From Syntrophales bacterium (GTDB lineage: Bacteria; Desulfobacterota; Syntrophia; Syntrophales; JADFWA01), in contig JAUSPI010000114.1 of the NCBI GenBank assembly GCA_030655775.1, positions 1 through 36,540 on the forward strand: 36,540 nucleotides of DNA, read 5' to 3'. The notes under the pieces are model-generated. The model was not told where the DNA came from, made no database searches, and saw nothing but the letters and a program-made list of their open reading frames with translations. The translations under genes were made by a program, and so were the position numbers. This document shows positions 8,988 to 17,563 of the stretch, one piece after another. Numbering within the stretch: position 1 is the stretch's first letter; the number at the start of each line of letters is the position of its first letter.

Positions 8988-11478
8988 GATAATACTTACA
9001 ATAGATGGAAAAGAAGTAAAAGCCGAGAAAGGCGATACGGTACTCGAGGCTGCCCGGAAAGCAAAAATCGAAATCCCCACTCTTTGCGCACACCCGGCCC
9101 TCGAGCCATACGGGGCCTGCCGTTTGTGTATTGTCGAAATCGAAGGGATGCGGGGATATCCAACCTCATGCACGACACCCGCAACAGATGGTATGGTTGT
9201 CAAAACAAAAACGCCCGATATCATTGCTCTCCGCAGGGAAGTAATAAAGCTGATGTTGAGCGGCCACACCAGCCCATGCCTTGCCTGTAATCACCGCGAG
9301 TTGTGTGAGAAGTACCGGCCGCTTCCCTTTAAGACAGGCAAAGCCACACGCTGCATTTTTTGCAGCAATCTGGATAATTGCGAACTGAGAAAGCTCGCTG
9401 ATGAATACCAGATCAACGAATTCGAAGTACCGATAATTTACAGGAATCTGGAGATTGAACGGAACGACCCGTTTATGGACAGGGATTACAATCTCTGTGT
9501 ACTTTGCGGTCGGTGTGCCCGCATCTGCGAAAAGATACATAAAAAAGGCACGATCGATTTTATCAACCGAGGCAAGGATGCTCGCATCGGGACGGCATTC
9601 CACAGGGATCACACTGAAACGGATTGCCAGTTTTGCGGTGCGTGCATTGATATCTGCCCGACAGGCGCGCTGTCTGACAGGTTTGCAAAATGGTGCGGGG
9701 CCGCGGATAAGACAGAAGACTCCACATGCGTGGTCTGCCCTCATGGATGTTCAATCAGCCTGAAGCTCAAGAATGGGCGGGTGATCGGGTCAGGGATGAC
9801 AGAGTTTACAAGAGAGGCCCGTATTTGTGCGGTGGGGCGGTTCGTGCTACCGCAGCTTTTGGACAACCCTTTGAGGATGGTTTCGCACCAGGTGCGTATC
9901 GAAGACGGTCTGATAAAGACAATATATGAGGATGCGATTGCCATGGCTGCGGAAAAACTTGGGGCCTACTCGGGAGAACAGTTTGCCCTTATTGCCAATT
10001 CGGCGGCCACCCGTGAGGAGATTTATATACTGAAGAAATTTGCAAAAGAAGTTATGAAATCTGACAACTTTGCTGTTGCTACAGCCGACGGCGAAAACCT
10101 TGCAATAGAACCCGGCCAGGTGGCCGAAGCCATAGAAAAAGGAGCTGTCAAGGCCCTTTACTCGGCCGGCAATTATCTTGAACCGGCTGTGCTCCAAAGG
10201 CTTGAGATAATTGTTGTATCCGACATGTTTTCTTCCGAAACAGAAAAAGCGGCGGATGTTGTGATCGCGGCTGCAACACTTGCCGAAACTGACGGTACTT
10301 TCCTCACCTCATCCGGAGAGATTAAAATACTTGCTGCCGCGGCTATATCCCCTGAGGGTCTGTTCCCGGACTGGAAGATTGTCTGCGATATTGCTCAAAA
10401 GATGGGTGCTTCCGGGTTCGATTTCGAATCCGCGGCCGATATTAACAAAGAATTGAGTGAAAAGAGTGTGGTTTACGATGTGCCGGTATCACCCGATCCG
10501 TCACCCCTCGATGATGTTGCTGCCCTGCCACGTTTTTACAGGGGGCACAGGCTTGCCGACATCGTCTATGCACTCAAGAGCCTTGTTCCGGAGGAAACCG
10601 AAGAAAAATCAACAGAAGAGAAGATTGTAGAAGAGCGACCATTCAAAATTGTTGAAAAGGTAGAAATTGTGCCTAATACCCATATGATCACGGTACACGC
10701 GCCGGTGATTGCAGAAAAGTGTCAACCCGGCCAGTTTGTTATAGCAATGGTGAACGAAAAATCTGAGCGTATCCCTTACACCATATCGGACTTTGACCGC
10801 AAAGAGGGCACCATTACAATCGTGATTCTTGAAGTTGGCAGATCGAGCCGCGAGATGGCGAACACACGCTCCGGCGAATATCTCGCACACCTTGCCGGGC
10901 CGCTCGGAATGCCGGTCGAGGTTAAAAAATACGGCACGGTTGTCTGCGCCGGTGGTTGTTATGGTGTTGGTGCAATACTTCCCATTGCCCGTGCAATGAA
11001 AGAAGCCGGCAACAGGGTAATCTGCATCGAGGAAGCATCGAGCCATTACCTGCTCCACTGGCAGGACAGGCTTTCCCAAAACTGCGACGAATTGATTATT
11101 GTTACAAAAGACGGCTCCGCAGGAATGAAGGGTGGTGTGCAGGAGGTAATTTCGATGCTGGTTGACAGAGGAGAAAAGATAGATCAGTCGTACGTCATCG
11201 GGTGTACGTTTATGATGATGCTCGTCTCTGAAGTCGCCAGGGAACATGATATCCCGACTCAAACCGCGATGAACTCGCTCATGCTTGACGGTACGGGGAT
11301 GTGCGGGGCATGCCGTGTCAGTGTCGGGGAGGATACTAAATTTGCGTGTGTGAATGGCCCGTTTCTGGACGGGCTGAAGATCAACTGGATTGAACTCATA
11401 CAGAGGCAGGCCGCATTCAAAAAGGAAGAGGTCGAGGCCTTGCCCCAGGAGCCGTTCAAGATGTACAACCACCGCTAA
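8980..11478 (+). CDS. NuoG-like Fe-S protein fused to NfnA-type FAD/NAD reductase
   Basis: The 832-residue protein starts at ATG 8980, overlapping the previous gene. Residues 1-~75 form a [2Fe-2S] domain (C36, C47, C50, C64). A His-Cys cluster motif follows (H96, C100, C103, C109), then three further cysteines (C125, C128, C134), two ferredoxin motifs (C173-C183 and C216-C226), and a NuoG/molybdopterin-type [4Fe-4S] site (C250, C253, C257, C283). A shortened molybdopterin-like domain runs to ~535. After an acidic linker (EETEEKSTEEK) residues ~554-832 are a full-length NfnA/SudB ferredoxin-NADP reductase domain: RIPYT FAD motif, CAGGCYGVGAILP nucleotide loop and GTGMCGAC...FACVNGP for a [2Fe-2S] cluster. 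The fusion wires the NuoEF pair to an Nfn-type reductase. Molybdopterin binding seems unlikely given the short domain. Confidence 0.9.
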   Translation: MSEIILTIDGKEVKAEKGDTVLEAARKAKIEIPTLCAHPALEPYGACRLCIVEIEGMRGYPTSCTTPATDGMVVKTKTPDIIALRREVIKLMLSGHTSPCLACNHRELCEKYRPLPFKTGKATRCIFCSNLDNCELRKLADEYQINEFEVPIIYRNLEIERNDPFMDRDYNLCVLCGRCARICEKIHKKGTIDFINRGKDARIGTAFHRDHTETDCQFCGACIDICPTGALSDRFAKWCGAADKTEDSTCVVCPHGCSISLKLKNGRVIGSGMTEFTREARICAVGRFVLPQLLDNPLRMVSHQVRIEDGLIKTIYEDAIAMAAEKLGAYSGEQFALIANSAATREEIYILKKFAKEVMKSDNFAVATADGENLAIEPGQVAEAIEKGAVKALYSAGNYLEPAVLQRLEIIVVSDMFSSETEKAADVVIAAATLAETDGTFLTSSGEIKILAAAAISPEGLFPDWKIVCDIAQKMGASGFDFESAADINKELSEKSVVYDVPVSPDPSPLDDVAALPRFYRGHRLADIVYALKSLVPEETEEKSTEEKIVEERPFKIVEKVEIVPNTHMITVHAPVIAEKCQPGQFVIAMVNEKSERIPYTISDFDRKEGTITIVILEVGRSSREMANTRSGEYLAHLAGPLGMPVEVKKYGTVVCAGGCYGVGAILPIARAMKEAGNRVICIEEASSHYLLHWQDRLSQNCDELIIVTKDGSAGMKGGVQEVISMLVDRGEKIDQSYVIGCTFMMMLVSEVAREHDIPTQTAMNSLMLDGTGMCGACRVSVGEDTKFACVNGPFLDGLKINWIELIQRQAAFKKEEVEALPQEPFKMYNHR

Positions 11479-11498
11479 AATAAATATCAGGAATTGAC

Positions 11499-12923
11499 AT
11501 GGACCCTAAGGAAAGAAAAAAGATTCCCAGGCAGAAGATGCCTGAACAGGACCCGAAAAGACGAAAGCATAATTTTGAGGAAGTGCCATACGGCTTCACT
11601 GAAGAACTCGCCGTGATGGAAGCAAAGCGCTGCATCCAATGCAAGAAACCGCTTTGCATAACAGGTTGTCCCGTGAACATAGATATCCCGGCCTTCATCA
11701 GTCTCATCGAAGAGGGTAAATTTATTGAGGCGGCGTGGAAGCTCAAGGAACAGAATGCGTTGCCTGCCGTCACCGGGCGCGTGTGTCCGCAGGAGACCCA
11801 GTGCGAGATCAAGTGCATCCTCGGCAAGAAGGGTGAGCCGGTGGCTATTGGACGCCTCGAGAGGTTTGCCGCTGATTACGAGCGGAAGGCCGGTAAGATC
11901 AAAATACCTGAGATCGCTGAGCCGACAGGTAAAAAGATAGCCATCATCGGGGCGGGGCCTGCGGGGCTCACCGTTGCAGGTGATCTTATCAAATTAGGAC
12001 ATAGTGTCACGATCTTCGAAGCACTTCACGAAACAGGCGGGGTCTTGGTATACGGCATCCCCGAATTCCGCCTGCCCAAAGAAATAGTAAAGTTCGAGAT
12101 CGATTATCTGAAAAAACTCGGCGTTGAGATCATCATGGATTACGTGGTCGGGAAAGCACGCACCGTAGATGAGCTTTTAAGCAGCGGTTACGATGCGGTA
12201 TTTATCGGAACCGGCGCCGGCCTACCCATGTTTATGGACATACCCGGTGAAAACCTTGTGGGCGTCTATTCGGCAAATGAGTATCTCACCAGATCGAACC
12301 TGATGAAATCATTCAGGTTTCCCGAGTACGGCACTGTACCTATCAGGAGCAAGAAAACCGTTACTATAGGTGGCGGCAACGTTGCAATGGACTCGGCCCG
12401 GACTGCTGTGCGAAGCGGGGCGGAATCCGTAATAGTCTACAGGCGAAGCCGTGAGGAGATGCCGGCACGGGACGAGGAAATCCACCACGCCGAGGAAGAA
12501 GGCATTGAATTTCAACTTCTCACCAATCCGGTTCAAATCATCGGCGACGCAGAAGGCAGGGTAAAAGCCGTGGAGTGTATAAAGATGGAACTGGGGGAGC
12601 CGGACGACTCCGGACGCCGCAGGTCGGCACCCGTCGAGGGCAGCGAGTTTATTATTGAATGTGATACGGTTATTCCCGCGCTCGGCAACCTTCCAAATCC
12701 GCTTATTCCAATGACCACGCCGGATCTTAAGACTACCCGCTGGGGCACATTGGAGTGTGATCCGGACACGCTCGAAACTTCCAAAGAGGGCGTTTTCGCG
12801 GGTGGTGATATCGTAACGGGGGCTGCCACGGTGATTTCCGCAATGGGCGCCGGAAAAACTGCTGCTGCGAGCATTCACGAATATATCATGACAGGAAAAG
12901 TTACCAAACCCCAGAAAGCATAG
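11499..12923 (+). CDS. NfnB/SudA-like NADPH-dependent flavoprotein (GltD homologue)
   Basis: A 474-residue relative of the glutamate synthase small subunit and of NfnB. Residues 1-110 bind two [4Fe-4S] clusters (C45, C48, C53, C57; then C96, Glu99, C102, C106; a Glu ligand is known in NfnB). FAD is bound by IIGAGPAGLTV (~146-156), NADPH by TIGGGNVAMDSART and the arginines of YRRSREEMPAR, and a second FAD segment GVFAGGDIVTGAATV completes the fold. A true GltD role is less likely because no GltB lies beside it and the gene before it encodes the NfnA domain. With that partner it should oxidise or reduce NADPH. It is the last gene of the operon, 20 nt after the fusion gene. Confidence 0.92.
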   Translation: MDPKERKKIPRQKMPEQDPKRRKHNFEEVPYGFTEELAVMEAKRCIQCKKPLCITGCPVNIDIPAFISLIEEGKFIEAAWKLKEQNALPAVTGRVCPQETQCEIKCILGKKGEPVAIGRLERFAADYERKAGKIKIPEIAEPTGKKIAIIGAGPAGLTVAGDLIKLGHSVTIFEALHETGGVLVYGIPEFRLPKEIVKFEIDYLKKLGVEIIMDYVVGKARTVDELLSSGYDAVFIGTGAGLPMFMDIPGENLVGVYSANEYLTRSNLMKSFRFPEYGTVPIRSKKTVTIGGGNVAMDSARTAVRSGAESVIVYRRSREEMPARDEEIHHAEEEGIEFQLLTNPVQIIGDAEGRVKAVECIKMELGEPDDSGRRRSAPVEGSEFIIECDTVIPALGNLPNPLIPMTTPDLKTTRWGTLECDPDTLETSKEGVFAGGDIVTGAATVISAMGAGKTAAASIHEYIMTGKVTKPQKA

Positions 12924-13015
12924 TCGGGGGTCAGGTCTTGCTTTTTGCCATCCTTGATGCAATTTTGTGACCCCTCTGACATTCATGATGGCAATAAGCA
13001 AGACCTGACCCCCGA
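12924..13015. repeat. Long inverted repeat (29-nt arms), possible terminator or REP-like remnant
   Basis: Arms at 12924-12952 and 12987-13015 are reverse complements at 28 of 29 positions and begin TCGGGGGTCAGGTCTTGC; the loop is 34 nt. It starts directly after the nfnB stop codon, so it may end the operon. The GGGGTCAGGTCTTG terminus resembles repeats I recall next to IS200-like REP-associated transposases; no transposase is present here. Confidence 0.7.
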
Positions 13016-13065
13016 TCTGTGTTCCCCTCCATTGATGGGAGGGGTTAGGGGAGGGTGAGGGGGAT

Positions 13066-13405
13066 TCACTCTTGTACGCGTTTTATGCGGAGTATCTCCC
13101 GGCCGAAATGAGCTAAATTGGTGTAAGGCCTGTCGAATCCGCTCTCGCCGTCAAATTCTACGGTGTCAGGGTCAATTGCAACAAAGGAAACCCCTGCATG
13201 TTTTGCTGCCGATATATCTCCCTTCCCGTCACCGATAAAGAGGCACTCATCAGGGTTGTAGCGAAATTCCTCAAGAAGGCGGGTGAGCAATTCTGCCTTT
13301 GGGCCAGTCTCCGCCCCCTCGGATCACCTCGAGACGTCTCTCAAGTTTCTGGGCCGACAAACAGTTTCTCAGTTCTTCTATGGGCGTGTTTGACAGCGCA
13401 ATTGA
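13066..13405 (-). pseudogene. HAD-family phosphatase, 5'-truncated and frameshifted
   Basis: On the minus strand, 13405-~13310 encodes IALSNTPIEELRNCL... and a different frame from ~13305 to 13066 continues with PKAELLTRLLEEF and the HAD motif ECLFIGDGKGDISAAKHAG. The two parts read together only if one base is removed near TGGCCCAAAGG, so a frameshift is inferred. The N-terminal DxD nucleophile region is missing; homology stops about 20 nt short of the alaX start on the opposite strand. A 103-nt internal piece of this gene recurs near 23.1 kb. Almost certainly non-functional. Confidence 0.7.
13169..13271. repeat. Copy 1 of 103-nt direct repeat (HAD gene fragment)
   Basis: Bases 13169-13271 match 23116-23218 in the same orientation with four mismatches and no gaps. 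This copy lies inside the HAD pseudogene; the other has no HAD sequence around it. The interval between them is about 9.8 kb. Confidence 0.9.
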
Positions 13406-13424
13406 ACGAGGTAATGATACAGCT

Positions 13425-13877
13425 ATGAAAAAGGAAATTGACCGGAAATCAAGAATGCACTCGGCGGAGCATCTCCTCAATCAGACGATGATCAGGATGT
13501 TCGACTGCGGCCGCGGTTTCAGCGCCCATATCGAAAAGAAAAAATCGAAATGCGATTACCATTTCAATCGTTCTTTATCTGAAAAGGAAGTCAGGGAAAT
13601 CGAAAAGCGGGTTAATGACGTTGTCATGGCCGATATGCCGGTTGCCGAAGAGTATATTTCCCAAGAGGAGGCGCAGAAACATTATAAGCTGGAGCGGTTG
13701 CCCGACGATGCGGGTGATAACCTCAGAATTGTCAGAATCGGAGATTATGATGCCTGCCCATGCATCGGTTCCCATGTGAATTCATCAAAAGAAATCGGCG
13801 AATTCCGGATTATCTCATCAAGTTTTGAAGACGGGGTGTTGAGGATAAGATACAGGATTGCCCAGCCGGAAAAATAG
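13425..13877 (+). CDS. AlaX-type alanyl/threonyl-tRNA editing domain protein
   Basis: A 150-residue stand-alone editing protein of the tRNA synthetase second additional domain (SAD) family, which hydrolyses mischarged tRNA (typically Ser- or Gly-tRNA-Ala). Zinc ligands are visible: HSAEHLL (HxxxH, residues ~11-15) and CPCIGSHV (CxxxH) near the C-terminus. It is short and lacks the N-terminal beta-barrel of long AlaX forms. ATG 13425 gives the natural family start; the closest Shine-Dalgarno-like GAGG is 13 nt away, so initiation may be weak. It abuts the HAD pseudogene, and the junction may have disturbed its original upstream region. Confidence 0.85.
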   Translation: MKKEIDRKSRMHSAEHLLNQTMIRMFDCGRGFSAHIEKKKSKCDYHFNRSLSEKEVREIEKRVNDVVMADMPVAEEYISQEEAQKHYKLERLPDDAGDNLRIVRIGDYDACPCIGSHVNSSKEIGEFRIISSSFEDGVLRIRYRIAQPEK

Positions 13878-14059
13878 CAGTGTTGTTTGTAATAGGCTGA
13901 ATTGTAAGCAAGCCATTCCTGCCTGAATAGAATACCGTAGAAAAATATTTTCTCTTTGACATTAATAAACATATAATTTACTGTTCGATCATGATTAGAT
14001 CTTTTCGGTGCAGCGAAACAGATAAGATTTTTTTGGACAACAGGAAAAGGAGAGACGTA

Positions 14060-14173
14060 ATGGGAGACAAGGGCGGTAAGAAAGATAAGGAAAAGGGGCG
14101 GAAACAGAACACCGAAAAACAGAAACAAAAATCAAGAAACAAGCTTGATAAGCAGCCAAAAAGAAGGCCTTGA
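14060..14173 (+). CDS. Small Lys/Gln-rich basic protein, 37 aa
   Basis: ATG at 14060 follows AAGGAG (14047-14052) by 7 nt, a strong ribosome site for a short frame. The 37-residue product (MGDKGGKKDKEKGRKQ... ending DKQPKRRP) is almost all Lys, Arg, Gln, Asp and Gly, with no hydrophobic core, so it is probably disordered. I recall similar MGDKxxKKDKxKxxKQ proteins in diverse bacteria, without known function. Binding to nucleic acid or ribosomes is only a guess. Confidence 0.7.
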   Translation: MGDKGGKKDKEKGRKQNTEKQKQKSRNKLDKQPKRRP

Positions 14174-14835
14174 TAGAAATCACGGTACGGAGATCTGCAC
14201 AACAGCTTTCGCCGTGCGAAGTTCAAATGATAATGGGGTGAAATTCTGTTCCGTTCTTCCTGAAGCAAGGGAAAGGTGATTTTAAAAACCCCAATATCTT
14301 CTGACTGAAATGTCAGTACAGAAATTGAAGACAGTGCTATACGCTGGTAAAAAACAGGCTTCTTAATTTTCAAGATATTTGTTTACTGTACGTAACAAAA
14401 TCATCAGATCAAAAACTGCATACAGCTTTATTGTATCCAAACTTCCTTGTCGATTTTCTGAGTTCATATAACTGCTATATCACTTTCGGCAAGATATCTT
14501 TAAATTGTGATTCAATTCTTGAAAACCATTGACAAACTTCATTAAAAGTGCAAGGAATTTTCCAAGAATTTTATATTGATGGTCTCATAAAAAATCTTTC
14601 TTTGTCACCCTGAATTTATTTCAGGGTCTCGAACTTGTTGAAATAATTAGATCCTGAAACAAGTTCAGGATGACAAATGGTGTAGTTTATGACTTTTTAC
14701 CATTACTAAGTGTATCGATAGCCTCGAAAGCTGTTCTTTTCAACACCCTCTTTGGAAGCCATATTGTCTCGTGCAAAAATATGTTCTTTGAGAACCTGCA
14801 CGAGGCGCTCTCCAGAAGAGTTTTCTTCTTAACTT
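14174..14835. other. Repeat-bearing spacer between small basic gene and histidine kinase
   Basis: About 660 nt, AT-rich. It contains a 31-nt stretch (14403-14433) matching the PAS remnant at 32821 and the double hairpin at 14601-14677. A 74-codon open frame (14670-14894) overlaps the kinase start and resembles no family I know. No RNA gene was recognised. The promoter for the kinase-regulator pair must lie here or inside this region, but no clear consensus was seen. Confidence 0.5.
14601..14677. repeat. Double-hairpin dispersed repeat
   Basis: Two stem-loops, ACCCTGAA/TTCAGGGT (14607-14627) and ATCCTGAA/TTCAGGAT (14651-14671), are enclosed by outer arms TTTGTCA (14601-14607) and TGACAAA (14671-14677). 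The CTGAA...TTCAG pattern is common in intergenic repeats of many bacterial genomes. It is not obviously a terminator, as the nearest upstream gene ends over 400 nt away. Confidence 0.6.
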
Positions 14836-15987
14836 ATGAGGATGCTGATGGTAGACGACCAATTATCACAATCCACCGAAGTGGCGTTACGTGAGCGAGT
14901 CAAAGAGCTAACATGTCTTTACGGGATTTCTCAGATAGCCGGACAGCTTGGCATATCCTTGGAAGAAATTCTTCAACGAATAGTCGAAATTATCCCACCC
15001 GCATGGCACTATCCCGAAACAGCTTTCGCGAGAATAATCTTGGATGGAACTTCCTACACGACCCACGGCTTCCGTGATTGCCGCCAAAAGCAGACGGCTG
15101 AGATAATTGTGGATGGTGTGCCAAGAGGTGCTGTTGAGCTGGTTTATGTAGAGGAAAAACCCGATCTTGATGAGGGTCCATTTCTCAAGGAAGAACGTAA
15201 ACTGATTGATGCAGTGGCCGGCCAGGTGGCACGTATTATCGAACGCAAGCAGGCAGAGAAGGACAGAACAAAGCTCCACGATCAACTGAGACATGCTGAC
15301 CGACTGGCTACCATCGGGATGCTTGCGGCAGGTGTAGCCCATGAGCTCAATGAACCTCTGGGGAATATTCTTGGGTTTGCCCAATTGGCACAGAAGTGCC
15401 CCGGGATTCCGGCTTCAGCCGGGCAGGACATTCAAAAAATCGAAACCGCTTCTTTGCACGCACGGGAGATTATCCGGAAGCTCCTGGTTTTTGCTCGACA
15501 GGCACCACCTCAGAAGACAAGGGTCAACCTCAATCAGGTGGTGGAAGACGGCCTTTATTTTTTCGAATCTCGGTGCAGCAAGGAAGGTATAGAACTTGTT
15601 CGTCTGCTTTCCCCGAACCTGCCGGAAGTCACAGCTGATCCGGCGCAATTGAACCAGGTCCTGGCCAATTTGGTTACCAATGCCTTGCAGTCAATGCCGG
15701 GAACAGGCAGGATCATGGTTCAGACACAATTTCACGACCGCAACGTTTATCTTATCGTGAAAGATACGGGGACCGGTATGAGCGAGGATGTCCTCGATAA
15801 AATATTCATTCCATTCTTCACGACTAAGGACCTTGGCCAGGGAACTGGTTTAGGTATGCCTGTAGTATATGGGATTGTTACCGCCAATGGCGGTTCGATT
15901 AATGTTAAGAGCAAACCCGGCTTCGGTACCCGGTTCGAGATTCGATTGCCGGTGGCAGAGCTGGAAGACACGGAGGAAAGTGCTTAA
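14836..15987 (+). CDS. Cytosolic sensor histidine kinase (NtrB-like)
   Basis: The 383-residue protein lacks membrane segments. Residues ~20-140 look like a GAF-type sensory domain, followed by a short coiled linker, the HisKA dimerisation domain with phospho-acceptor His169 (AAGVAHELNEPLGNI), and an HATPase domain with an N-box (LANLVTNALQSM), a G1 box (DTGTGMSEDVLDKIFIPFF) and a G2 box (GQGTGLGMPVVYGI). It should autophosphorylate and pass phosphate to the downstream regulator, whose start is 2 nt beyond this stop. ATG 14836 has only a weak ribosome site; ATG 14848 is an alternative. The ligand is unknown; the cytosolic location suggests an internal metabolic or redox cue. Confidence 0.9.
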   Translation: MRMLMVDDQLSQSTEVALRERVKELTCLYGISQIAGQLGISLEEILQRIVEIIPPAWHYPETAFARIILDGTSYTTHGFRDCRQKQTAEIIVDGVPRGAVELVYVEEKPDLDEGPFLKEERKLIDAVAGQVARIIERKQAEKDRTKLHDQLRHADRLATIGMLAAGVAHELNEPLGNILGFAQLAQKCPGIPASAGQDIQKIETASLHAREIIRKLLVFARQAPPQKTRVNLNQVVEDGLYFFESRCSKEGIELVRLLSPNLPEVTADPAQLNQVLANLVTNALQSMPGTGRIMVQTQFHDRNVYLIVKDTGTGMSEDVLDKIFIPFFTTKDLGQGTGLGMPVVYGIVTANGGSINVKSKPGFGTRFEIRLPVAELEDTEESA

Positions 15988-15988
15988 T

Positions 15989-17341
15989 ATGACGTCTTTT
16001 GCCAGGAAAGAACGCATTTTGATAGTGGATGATTCTGTAAACACACTGGAGGTTTTACAGCGAAATCTGACAGTAGCGGGCTATCAGGCTTTCACGGCAC
16101 CCGGCGTGTCCGAAGCGATCGCAACTCTTGGGACAACACAATTTGATCTGGTCATTACTGACTTCAAAATGCCTAAGGTTAATGGTCTCGACCTGGTGAT
16201 GCATATCAGAGAAAACTTTAAAGACACTGAAGTAATGATGATTACCGGCTATCCGTCAATTGAAGGAGCAGTCGAGGCGGTCAAGGCCGGCGCTGAAGAG
16301 TTTTTACCCAAACCCTTTACTGATACTGAGCTTCTATCTGCTGTTCAGCGTGTGCTTGATAAAGGAAGGCTGCGAAGGCTTGGAAATACCGTACCGAAAC
16401 GGGCGATCCCTGTGCATAAAGGCCTCATAGGGACATCGAAGGCAATGCATAAAATTTCTATAGCCATAAGCAAGGCCTCATCCTCTTCGGCTACGGTTCT
16501 TGTTACAGGGGAAAGCGGTACAGGCAAGGAGCTTGTAGCAAGAGCTATTCACTATGGCAGCACACGACCCTCTTCGCCGTTTGTGCCGGTAAACTGTGGG
16601 GGTATTCCTGAAGGCCTGCTTGAAAGCGAATTGTTTGGGCATGTAAAGGGGGCCTTTACCGGGGCAATCGAATCGAGAGCAGGGTTCTTTCATACTGCCG
16701 ACGGAGGTACGATCTTTCTCGATGAAATCAGCGAAATGAGTCTGTCCATGCAGGTAAAGCTTCTTCGCGTACTTCAGGATAAACAAATTTGCATGGTTGG
16801 TTCCGACCGAACACGGAAAGTTGATGTAAGGATTCTGGCTGCAACAAACAAAGATTTGCACGGTTTAGTGAAAAAGGGACTTTTTCGGGAAGATCTGTTT
16901 TACCGCCTCAATGTTATTACCATATCTATCCCGCCGTTGAGAGAAAGAGCCAATGATATAATATTGTTAGCACGTCATTTTGCAAACAGGTTTGCAGCCG
17001 AATTGGGCAGGTCGCCACGTCGTTTTTCTGATAAGGCCCTGCAAAGTCTTCGAAACTATAATTGGCCGGGAAATATAAGAGAATTAGAGAATGTGATCCA
17101 GCGCCTTGTTGTGATGACCGACGGTAATCTAATAGACGTTCCCGATTTACCTTCTCTTATGCGTTTCTCAGCCCTTCGTGAAACGGGATTCACCCGAACC
17201 CTCGCTGAAGTGGAAAGCGAGTACATTAAAAATGTCCTGGCAAGTGTGGACGGTAATAAAACCCGGGCCGCGGAAATCCTCGGCATCGACCGCAAACCCC
17301 TACGTGAAAAGCTCAAAAAGGCCGATCAGCCTTCGCCCTGA
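15989..17341 (+). CDS. NtrC-family sigma-54-dependent response regulator
   Basis: A 450-residue enhancer-binding activator. ATG 15989 follows GAGGAAAG (15973-15980) by 8 nt and starts 2 nt after the kinase stop; a longer in-frame extension into the kinase gene is rejected. The receiver domain (~8-122) has the acidic pair ILIVDD, phospho-acceptor Asp58 in LVITDFKMP and the conserved Lys in LPKPF. The AAA+ domain has Walker A GESGTGKE, an intact sigma-54 contact loop GAFTGA and Walker B TIFLDEI. A Fis-type helix-turn-helix (NKTRAAEILGIDRKPLREKL) ends the protein. A sigma-54 promoter lies about 220 nt downstream, ahead of the GltS-like operon, which is its likely target. Confidence 0.94.
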   Translation: MTSFARKERILIVDDSVNTLEVLQRNLTVAGYQAFTAPGVSEAIATLGTTQFDLVITDFKMPKVNGLDLVMHIRENFKDTEVMMITGYPSIEGAVEAVKAGAEEFLPKPFTDTELLSAVQRVLDKGRLRRLGNTVPKRAIPVHKGLIGTSKAMHKISIAISKASSSSATVLVTGESGTGKELVARAIHYGSTRPSSPFVPVNCGGIPEGLLESELFGHVKGAFTGAIESRAGFFHTADGGTIFLDEISEMSLSMQVKLLRVLQDKQICMVGSDRTRKVDVRILAATNKDLHGLVKKGLFREDLFYRLNVITISIPPLRERANDIILLARHFANRFAAELGRSPRRFSDKALQSLRNYNWPGNIRELENVIQRLVVMTDGNLIDVPDLPSLMRFSALRETGFTRTLAEVESEYIKNVLASVDGNKTRAAEILGIDRKPLREKLKKADQPSP

Positions 17342-17563
17342 AATCTTGCCTCGCGCCGCCGGGGAAATTCTCTCCGGTGGTTCAAATCTCCCCGCCTGTG
17401 TGCTGCCTGTCACCGGGTACGACTGTGCAATGAACACCCCAATCGATTGAAAAAGATTATTTCCCCAAATTCGTCAATTCTCTTCAATTTAGGGATGATA
17501 TCCTCTCGTTGATCTCCTTTCAAGCTAAGCGTCAGCGGCGGTACGTTTCTGTTGTTCAACAGG

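Noticed and set aside
8475-9269. Antisense open frame of 264 codons over the NuoF/NuoG junction
   Set aside because: It crosses two well-supported overlapping genes and shows no family pattern.
11499-12923. Canonical glutamate synthase small subunit GltD
   Set aside because: No GltB is adjacent, while an NfnA domain is encoded by the immediately preceding gene; NfnB/SudA fits better, although the families are close.
14670-14894. 74-codon open frame upstream of the histidine kinase
   Set aside because: It overlaps both the double hairpin repeat and the kinase start, has no ribosome site and no recognisable family.
15869-15988. Upstream in-frame extension of the response regulator
   Set aside because: It lies inside the kinase coding region; ATG 15989 has a good ribosome site and the normal receiver start.
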